From Gaiella occulta (GTDB lineage Bacteria; Actinomycetota; Thermoleophilia; Gaiellales; Gaiellaceae): DNA of 64,000 bases. The notes under the pieces were generated by a model. It was not told where the DNA came from. It made no database searches and worked only from the letters and a program-made list of their open reading frames with translations. Positions within the stretch are counted from its first letter, which is position 1, and every line of letters starts with the position of its first letter. Location of the stretch: the NCBI RefSeq assembly GCF_003351045.1, contig NZ_QQZY01000001.1, forward strand, positions 558,001 through 622,000, in the 5' to 3' direction. Below, piece after piece: positions 58,656 through 64,000 of this stretch. The position numbers were made by a program, and so were the translations under genes.

Positions 58656-59441
58656 TCAAGCAGGCAGGAAGCCCCGCTCGCGCAGCACGGTGAGGCCCAT
58701 CTGCCGGACCTCGCTCGCGAGGGCGGCGACGTCGGCGTCGAGCGGCGCGAAGGTGGTCGCGTCGAGCCAGACGAGCCGCTCGCCGATCTGCCCGACGAGC
58801 ACGCGCGCGTCGGCGCCGTTCGTGCCGGGAATCGCGGCGATCGCCTCGCGGAGGGCGTCACGGGCCTCGTCGATCGGCGTTCCGAGCGTGACGGGGAACT
58901 GGGCGCCGATCGCCCGGCGCGGGTCGCGGATCGTGCGATTGACGATCGTCGTGCTCGTCAGCTGGCTGTTGGGGATGAACACGCGCCGGGCCTCGTCGGT
59001 GACGAGCGTCGTGTAGATCAGGTTGATCTCCTCCACGAACCCGGTCTGGTCGACGACCGTGACGCGGTCGCCGAGGCGCAACGGCTGCGTGAACGCGACG
59101 AGCATGCCCGAGCCGAGGTTGGAGAGCGGCGTGTTGAAGGCGAGGCCCGCGAAGACGGCGAGCACGGCGCTCGAGGCGAGCAGCGCCTTGCCGATCTGCG
59201 CGGTCGCGTCGTAGAGCGTGAGAACGTTCCAGATCGCGATCGCGGCGGCGACCGCCACGATCATCCGCTGCAGGAAGCCGTAGGTCGTCCGCCGTCTCGA
59301 GGCGCCGCCGGGGTCGCGGGTGGCGAGGCGGCGCTCGTAGCGCGCGAAGGCATGCCCGAGCGTCCAGCGCACGGCGAGCACGAGGGCGAGGCCGACGGCG
59401 CCGGTCGTCAGCGCCTGCACGGTGCGGTGGGAGAGATCCAT
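58656..59441 (-). CDS. MscS-family mechanosensitive channel
   Basis: The 261 residues have two or three membrane helices and the MscS pore-lining and beta domain: LLASSAVLAVFAGLAFNTPLSNLGSGMLV, then FTQPLRLGDRVTVVDQTGFVEEINLIYTTL and VFIPNSQLTSTTIVNRT (quoted in part). It opens under membrane tension to release solutes during osmotic downshock. It is a short member without extra domains. Confidence 0.9.
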   Translation of the reverse strand: MDLSHRTVQALTTGAVGLALVLAVRWTLGHAFARYERRLATRDPGGASRRRTTYGFLQRMIVAVAAAIAIWNVLTLYDATAQIGKALLASSAVLAVFAGLAFNTPLSNLGSGMLVAFTQPLRLGDRVTVVDQTGFVEEINLIYTTLVTDEARRVFIPNSQLTSTTIVNRTIRDPRRAIGAQFPVTLGTPIDEARDALREAIAAIPGTNGADARVLVGQIGERLVWLDATTFAPLDADVAALASEVRQMGLTVLRERGFLPA

Positions 59442-59499
59442 TCCCCGCCTGTTTCGGCGGTCACGCGCGCGTGCCTTCCCCGCGGGCGCGAGGAAGGCG

Positions 59500-59988
59500 T
59501 CATTCGGCGACGGGCGCGCTCTCGAGCTCGAACGCGTCGTGCAGGGCGCGCACGGCGGCGGGGATCTCGCCGCGGGCGATCATGCAGGAGATCTTGATCG
59601 GCGACGTCGAGATCATCTGCAGGTTGATGCCGTTCTCGGCGAGGGTGCGGAACATCCTCGCGGCGACGCCGGGATGCGAGCGCATGCCGGCGCCGATCAG
59701 CGACACCTTGCCGAGGTCGTGGTTCTCCTCGACGGCGAACGGGCCGAGCTCGGCCCGCGTGCTCTCGAGCGCGCCGCGCGTGGCCGGCACGTCCTCCGCC
59801 GGCACAGAGAACGACATCTCCGCGTTGCCGTGCACGACGTTCTGGATGATCGTGTCGACGTTCACCTGGGCTGCCGCCACGACGTCGAAGATCATCGCCG
59901 CCACGCCGGGGCGGTCGGGGATGCCGGTGAGCGTGAACACGACGTCGTTCTCCGAGTGCGTCACGGCCGAAACGATCGGCTGTTCCAT
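59500..59988 (-). CDS. lysC: Aspartate kinase beta subunit from an internal start
   Basis: At ATG 59988 (codon 248 of lysC) a strong GAAGGAG site lies exactly 5 bases upstream, inside the coding sequence. The product would be 162 residues, covering just the ACT regulatory domains, beginning [15 protein letters not shown]. Overlapping alpha and beta subunits of this kind are established for lysC of Corynebacterium and Bacillus. Confidence 0.75.
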   Translation of the reverse strand: MEQPIVSAVTHSENDVVFTLTGIPDRPGVAAMIFDVVAAAQVNVDTIIQNVVHGNAEMSFSVPAEDVPATRGALESTRAELGPFAVEENHDLGKVSLIGAGMRSHPGVAARMFRTLAENGINLQMISTSPIKISCMIARGEIPAAVRALHDAFELESAPVAE

Positions 59989-60729
59989 CTCGTCTCCTTC
60001 CTGGACCCATGTCCCCTCCTCGTCCGAGAAGGTCGAGCGTGCGTGGATGCGGACACCGTGGTTGCGGGCGAGCTCCACCGCGCGGAGCATCAGCACCTTC
60101 GCGCCGGAGGCGGACATCTCGAGCATCTCCTCGTAGGAGATCGCCGGCAGCTTGCGCGCGCCCGGGACGATGCGCGGATCGGCGGTGAACACGCCGGGCA
60201 CGTCGGAGTAGATCTCGCAGGCGGCGCCGAGGGCGGCCGCGAGCGCGACCGCGGTCGCGTCGGTGCCGCCGCGACCGAGCGTCGTCACGTCCATCGTCTC
60301 GCGCGAGAAGCCCTGGAAGCCGGCGACGAGGACGATCTTGCCGCCGTCGAGCGCCTCACGGACGCGTTCGGCGCGGATCTCGCGGATCTTCGCCTTCGTG
60401 TGCACGCTGTCGGTGAGGATCCCTGCCTGCGACCCGGTCAGCGACACCGCTTCCTGGCCGAGATCGTGAATCGCCATCGCGACGAGCGCGCAGGCGATGC
60501 GCTCCCCGGTGGAGAGGAGCATGTCGAGCTCGCGGCCGTCCGGGTGCGGCGACACCTGGTGGGCGAGATCGATGAGGCCGTCGGTCGTCCTCCCCATCGC
60601 CGACACGGTGCCGACGACGCGCAACCCGCGCTCCCTGGCCGCGACCAGGCGCTGCGCGACGTGCTTCACCTTCTCTGGATCGGCGACCGAGGAGCCGCCG
60701 AACTTCATCACGACGGTGTCGAAGTCCAC
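59500..60729 (-). CDS. lysC: Aspartate kinase (alpha form)
   Basis: The 409 residues have the N-terminal KFGGSSVA kinase motif, [24 protein letters not shown], and two C-terminal ACT domains ([20 protein letters not shown] and [32 protein letters not shown], shown in part). It phosphorylates aspartate, the first step to lysine, methionine and threonine. The GTG at 60729 is 6 bases after TAGGCT and probably leaderless. An internal start at 59988 would yield the separate beta subunit. Confidence 0.95.
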   Translation of the reverse strand: MDFDTVVMKFGGSSVADPEKVKHVAQRLVAARERGLRVVGTVSAMGRTTDGLIDLAHQVSPHPDGRELDMLLSTGERIACALVAMAIHDLGQEAVSLTGSQAGILTDSVHTKAKIREIRAERVREALDGGKIVLVAGFQGFSRETMDVTTLGRGGTDATAVALAAALGAACEIYSDVPGVFTADPRIVPGARKLPAISYEEMLEMSASGAKVLMLRAVELARNHGVRIHARSTFSDEEGTWVQEGDEMEQPIVSAVTHSENDVVFTLTGIPDRPGVAAMIFDVVAAAQVNVDTIIQNVVHGNAEMSFSVPAEDVPATRGALESTRAELGPFAVEENHDLGKVSLIGAGMRSHPGVAARMFRTLAENGINLQMISTSPIKISCMIARGEIPAAVRALHDAFELESAPVAE

Positions 60730-60735
60730 CCTCCG

Positions 60736-60741
60736 AGCCTA
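60736..60741 (-). promoter_or_regulatory. -10 element of leaderless lysC
   Basis: On the minus strand TAGGCT ends 6 bases before the GTG at 60729. Confidence 0.45.
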
Positions 60742-60778
60742 CCCGCCGGGTGGCCTTGTCTTCGACAGAAGGATCACC

Positions 60779-61459
60779 TCACACGAAGTCCGTGAGGCCG
60801 TTGCGGCGGTAGCGGCGGGCGTAGGCGGGAACGGGGATCCCCGGCCGCAGCAGAGGATCGGGGACCGGCGCGAGCGCCTTCGTCGCGAGCGGGATCACGC
60901 CGGCCCACACGGCGAGCTCCGCGTCGGGCGACGCGCCGTCGTCGGGCGGGCCGCTGCGCACCTTCGCCGACGCCTCGTCGAGCGGGAGCGACAGCACCCC
61001 CGTCGCCCTCAGCTCCTTCCGCGTCGGCCGGCGTGCGTCCGCCCAGCGGCCGGGCAGCAGCTTCTCGGTGAACGCCTGCAGGACGGCGTTCTTCTCGTCG
61101 GCGTCGACCACGGGGGCGGCGGTGCCGAGCACGACGACGGAGCGGTAGTTGATCGAGTGCTCGAACACGGAGCGTGCGAGCACGATGCCGTCCACGAGCG
61201 TGACCGTGGCGCAGGCGGGGATGCCCTCCGAGACGGCGCGCACGGTGCGGCTCGCCGCCGAGCCGTGGACGTAGAGCCGGTCACCGATCCGCGCGTGCAA
61301 GGTCGGGATCACGAACGGCTGCCCGTGCCGCTCGAAGCCGAGGTGGCAGACGAGCGCGGCGTCGAGGATCTCGTCGATCGTGGCGCGGTCGTAGCGCGCG
61401 TTCTCGTGTACGCGGCGCACGCGGGTGCGGCCCGAGGGGGCGGGGTGCGGCCGGGCCAT
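60779..61459 (-). CDS. FMN-binding PPOX-fold protein (pyridoxamine 5'-phosphate oxidase family)
   Basis: The 226 residues start with RRVHENARYDRATIDEILDAALVCHLGF and continue with FVIPTLHARIGDRLYVHGSAASR, typical of the flavin-nucleotide-binding (Nim/PPOX-like) group. LVDGIVLARSVFEHSINYRSVVVLG follows as in that family. It probably binds FMN and reduces a small substrate, but it is not the vitamin B6 enzyme. The ATG at 61459 is 7 bases after TAGGCT. It is divergent from the GMC oxidoreductase gene. Confidence 0.85.
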   Translation of the reverse strand: MARPHPAPSGRTRVRRVHENARYDRATIDEILDAALVCHLGFERHGQPFVIPTLHARIGDRLYVHGSAASRTVRAVSEGIPACATVTLVDGIVLARSVFEHSINYRSVVVLGTAAPVVDADEKNAVLQAFTEKLLPGRWADARRPTRKELRATGVLSLPLDEASAKVRSGPPDDGASPDAELAVWAGVIPLATKALAPVPDPLLRPGIPVPAYARRYRRNGLTDFV

Positions 61460-61466
61460 CGGGGAA

Positions 61467-61472
61467 AGCCTA
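61467..61472 (-). promoter_or_regulatory. -10 element of leaderless PPOX-fold gene
   Basis: On the minus strand TAGGCT ends 7 bases before the ATG at 61459. The same hexamer is used by lysC and plsY. Confidence 0.45.
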
Positions 61473-61519
61473 CGCGGGTCGGAGGGCGGACGTCGTCGGC
61501 ATGCAGCCGCCGCGGCGGG

Positions 61520-61525
61520 GATACT
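61520..61525 (+). promoter_or_regulatory. -10 element of leaderless GMC oxidoreductase gene
   Basis: GATACT ends 7 bases before the ATG at 61533. Confidence 0.45.
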
Positions 61526-61532
61526 CCCGTCG

Positions 61533-63035
61533 ATGAGCACGCTCGAATGCGACGTCGCCGTGGTCGGCGCGGGATCCGGGGGGTGCGTCGTCGCCGGCCG
61601 CCTCGCCGCGGTGGGCGTCGACGTGCTCCTCCTCGAGGCGGGCCCCGACTACGGGCCGCAGGAGAGCGGCCGCTGGCCCGCCGACCTGCTCGACGGCGGC
61701 GCCCTCGTCACCTCGCACGACTGGGGCTACGCGAGCGGAGACCTGCCGGGTCGCGATCCGATCGCGTTCCCGCGCGCCCGTGTCGTCGGTGGCTGCTCGT
61801 CGCACAACGGCTGCATCGTCGCCGTCGGCTGTCCCGACGACTACGACGCCTGGGCCGCCCTGGCGGGCGAGGAGGCATGGAGCGCCGACGCGCTGCGGCC
61901 GTTGTTCGCCCGCGCTCTCGAGCGGCTGCGCGTGAGGCACTACAGGGAGGACGAGGTCGGGCCGTTCCATCGCGCGTGCCTCGATGCCGCGGCCGCGCTC
62001 GGGCTTCCCCGCGCGGACGACCTGGACGACCTCGACGGCGGCGTCGGCTTCGGGCTCGAGCCGGTCAACATCGAGGGCGGCGTGCGCGTCAACGCGGCGT
62101 TCGCGTACCTCGACCCGGTGCGCGGGCGCCCGCGGCTGCGCATCCTCGACGAGACGCTGTGCGACCGGCTCGTCGACCTCGGCGACGAGGTGGAGCTGCA
62201 TGCCCGCAGGCATGGGGAGGAGGTGCGCGTGCGCGCCGGCCGCGTCGTGCTGGCCGCGGGCACCTACGGGTCGCCCGCGATCCTGCTGCGCTCGGGCGTC
62301 GGCGACCCCGGCGCCTTGCGAGCGCTCGGCATCGAGCCGACGCTCGCGCTGCCGGGCGTGGGCCGCAATCTCCACGACCATCCGGTCGTCGAGCTCGAGT
62401 TCGCCGGCTCCGATGCCCTGCGCGCGGCGCTGCGCGCGTCGGCTGCCGTGCGCTTCACGCCCGAGGAGCAGTCGCTCGGCAAGCTGCGCTCGAGCCGCGC
62501 CGCCGGCCTCTTCGACCTGCACGTGATGCCGGTCGCCGCCCACGAGCACAGCCTGCTCGCGGGACGCATGCTGCTGGCCGTCGGCGTCATGGAAGTGCGC
62601 TCGCGCGGGCGGCTGACGCTGACGAGCGCCGACCCGGAAGCGCTGCCCCGTCTCGAGCACGGCTACCTCTCCGACGCGGAGGGAGCCGACCTCGCGGTGC
62701 TCGTCGAGGGGATCGAGCGCGTGCGCGAGCTCGCGGCGACCGAGCCGCTGCGCTCGCTGCTTCGCGACGAGATCGCCCCCGGGCCCGCCGCCGACCTGCG
62801 CGAGGTCGTGCCGCGCGTCGTCGGCCACTACTACCATCCGGTCGGCACCTGCGCGATGGGCGCGGACGGCGACCCGCTCGCCGTCTGCGATGGCCGCGGG
62901 TGCGTGCGCGGCCTCGAGCGCGTCTCCGTGGCCGACTGCTCGCTGATGCCGGCGGCGCCGCGCGCGAACACGAACGTGCCGGCGGTCGTCGTCGGCGAGC
63001 GTGTCGCGCAGGCGCTGCTCTCTGCCCCGGCGTAG
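61533..63035 (+). CDS. GMC-family FAD-dependent oxidoreductase
   Basis: The 500 residues have the N-terminal FAD motif VVGAGSGGCVVAGRLA, the ARVVGGCSSHNGC loop, and the C-terminal active site HYYHPVGTCAMG with ANTNVPAVVVGE, where a His and an Asn replace the His-His pair of some members. GMC enzymes oxidise alcohols, such as choline or sugars, to carbonyls. The neighbouring xylose isomerase gene hints at a sugar or polyol substrate, but that is weak. Confidence 0.9.
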   Translation: MSTLECDVAVVGAGSGGCVVAGRLAAVGVDVLLLEAGPDYGPQESGRWPADLLDGGALVTSHDWGYASGDLPGRDPIAFPRARVVGGCSSHNGCIVAVGCPDDYDAWAALAGEEAWSADALRPLFARALERLRVRHYREDEVGPFHRACLDAAAALGLPRADDLDDLDGGVGFGLEPVNIEGGVRVNAAFAYLDPVRGRPRLRILDETLCDRLVDLGDEVELHARRHGEEVRVRAGRVVLAAGTYGSPAILLRSGVGDPGALRALGIEPTLALPGVGRNLHDHPVVELEFAGSDALRAALRASAAVRFTPEEQSLGKLRSSRAAGLFDLHVMPVAAHEHSLLAGRMLLAVGVMEVRSRGRLTLTSADPEALPRLEHGYLSDAEGADLAVLVEGIERVRELAATEPLRSLLRDEIAPGPAADLREVVPRVVGHYYHPVGTCAMGADGDPLAVCDGRGCVRGLERVSVADCSLMPAAPRANTNVPAVVVGERVAQALLSAPA

Positions 63036-63077
63036 ACTCGAGCTCGTCGGCCTGTCCCCCGATCCAGGAGCCCGCCC

Positions 63078-64000
63078 ATGAGCTACGAGCCACGTCCCGA
63101 GCACCGCTTCTCCTTCGGCCTGTGGACGGTCGGGAACGTGGGGCGCGACCCGTTCGGCGAGCCGACGCGCGCGCCGCTCGACCCCTGCGACAGCGTTCGC
63201 AAGCTGGGCGAGCTCGGCGCCTACGGTGTCAGCCTGCACGACAACGACCTCGTGCCCCTCGGCGCCGCGGCGGACGAGCGCGACAGGATCGTGGCGCGCT
63301 TCCGCCGGGCGCTCGACGAGAGCGGCGTGCGCGTGACGATGGCGACGACGAACCTGTTCACGCACCCCGTCTTCAAGGACGGCGCCTTCACGTCGAACGA
63401 CCCGGGCGTGCGCCGCTTCGCGATCCAGAAGGCGATGCGCTCGATCGACCTCGGGGCCGAGCTGGGAGCACCCGTGTACGTGTTCTGGGGCGGCCGCGAG
63501 GGCACCGAGTCCGGGGCGGCGAAGTCGGCGATCGACGCGCTCGAGCGCTACCGCGAGGCGATCAACTTCCTCTGCGGCTACGTGCGCGACCAGGGCTACC
63601 CGTTGCGCTTCGCGCTCGAGCCGAAGCCGAACGAGCCGCGCGGTGACGTGTTCCTCGCCACGGTCGGTCATGCGCTCGCGTTCATCGAGCAACTCGACTA
63701 CCCGGAGATGGTGGGCGTCAATCCGGAGGTGGCGCACGAGACGATGGCGGGGCTCAACTTCTGCCACGCGGTCGCCCAGGCGCTGTGGGTGGGCAAGCTG
63801 TTCCACATCGACCTCAACGCGCAGCGGATCGGGCGCTACGACCAGGATCTCCGCTTCGGCCAGGAGGACGTCAAGGAGGCGTTCCTGCTCGTGCGGCTGC
63901 TCGAGGAGTCGGGCTACGAAGGGCCGCGTCACTTCGACGCGCACGCGCTGCGCATGGAGGACGCCGACGGCGTGTGGGACTTCGCCGCGGGTTGCATGCG
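63078..64000 (+). CDS. xylA: Xylose isomerase (partial, C-terminus outside window)
   Basis: The 307 visible residues match the short actinobacterial class I xylose isomerase (about 385-390 residues in full). Visible sites include [26 protein letters not shown] with metal-binding acids, and [21 protein letters not shown]. It interconverts xylose with xylulose and glucose with fructose using two divalent metals. The ATG at 63078 has AGGAG 7 bases upstream, so unlike its neighbour it is led. Confidence 0.95.
   Translation, partial: MSYEPRPEHRFSFGLWTVGNVGRDPFGEPTRAPLDPCDSVRKLGELGAYGVSLHDNDLVPLGAAADERDRIVARFRRALDESGVRVTMATTNLFTHPVFKDGAFTSNDPGVRRFAIQKAMRSIDLGAELGAPVYVFWGGREGTESGAAKSAIDALERYREAINFLCGYVRDQGYPLRFALEPKPNEPRGDVFLATVGHALAFIEQLDYPEMVGVNPEVAHETMAGLNFCHAVAQALWVGKLFHIDLNAQRIGRYDQDLRFGQEDVKEAFLLVRLLEESGYEGPRHFDAHALRMEDADGVWDFAAGCM

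Noticed and set aside
1-64000. Very long antisense and alternate-frame open frames over most genes
   Set aside because: They are arginine, alanine or proline-rich shadows expected at this GC content and lie opposite clearly recognisable proteins; none shows a domain of its own.
1-64000. Search by eye for rRNA, tRNA, CRISPR arrays, transposases, phage genes and origin-like repeats
   Set aside because: No cloverleaf, array of spaced repeats, transposase or integrase motif or DnaA-box cluster was seen; absence by eye is not proof for tRNAs.

Overview
This is a very GC-rich, gene-dense 64 kb stretch of bacterial chromosome. I place it in the Actinobacteria, probably near the class Thermoleophilia. 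That placement is an inference from the gene set (flavin-dependent ThyX, FolE2, a short primary sigma factor, sarcosine-oxidase-like modules), the frequent GTG starts, the pervasive 4-base RTGA stop/start overlaps and many apparently leaderless genes; no database search was possible. I see no rRNA, tRNA, CRISPR array, insertion sequence, phage gene or attachment site, and no gap between genes exceeds about 210 bases.

Bases 1-13399 hold one metabolic locus. On the minus strand are an FAD amine oxidoreductase (cut by the window edge), a 147-residue protein I do not recognise, three glutamate-synthase-like subunits (MgsC, MgsB, MgsA type), a GlnA/GmaS-type ligase and an IclR regulator. Divergently on the plus strand are the four subunits of a sarcosine-oxidase-like N-methylglutamate dehydrogenase (order delta, alpha, gamma, beta), then formate-tetrahydrofolate ligase. 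Together they fit the indirect N-methylglutamate route of methylamine use: ligase makes gamma-glutamylmethylamide, MgsABC makes N-methylglutamate, MgdABCD oxidises it and passes the C1 unit to tetrahydrofolate, and Fhs connects that to formate. A 16-base motif recurs in both control regions beside the IclR gene. GreA, an SDR and a class III aminotransferase follow (13409-15992).

Bases 16045-25334 are mixed chromosomal genes: an O-antigen-ligase-like membrane protein, a small basic secreted protein with a 12-base tandem repeat, ThyX, an SDR/ECF-sigma/anti-sigma operon, a divergent pair of superoxide dismutase family genes, PlsY, a secreted HExxH protein and FolE2.

Bases 25374-55528 are rich in envelope genes: a lipid-flippase-like membrane protein, a secreted protein plus two-ATPase FtsX-type ABC transporter and a two-component system, an ExxE membrane protein, a PAP2 phosphatase, an MprF-like lipid aminoacyltransferase operon flanked by esterases, a Kelch/YVTN double propeller protein, a GT4 glycosyltransferase with a polysaccharide deacetylase, an M23 peptidase between two hydrolases, further polytopic glycosyltransferase-like proteins and a second two-component system. 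At least eight promoters here carry tandem 11-base repeats (two sub-classes, GTTCAGG and TCTCAT) usually ending 5-7 bases before a -10 hexamer, the geometry of OmpR-family activators. Several of these promoters sit directly in front of a tiny leaderless ORF whose stop overlaps the start of the real gene. This candidate envelope-stress regulon with mini-ORF relays is the most unusual signal in the window.

Bases 55609-64000 are housekeeping: an Fpg/Nei glycosylase and asparaginase divergent over 20 bases, the primary sigma factor, an MscS channel, aspartate kinase with an internal beta-subunit start, an FMN-binding PPOX-fold protein, a GMC oxidoreductase and xylose isomerase (cut by the window edge).
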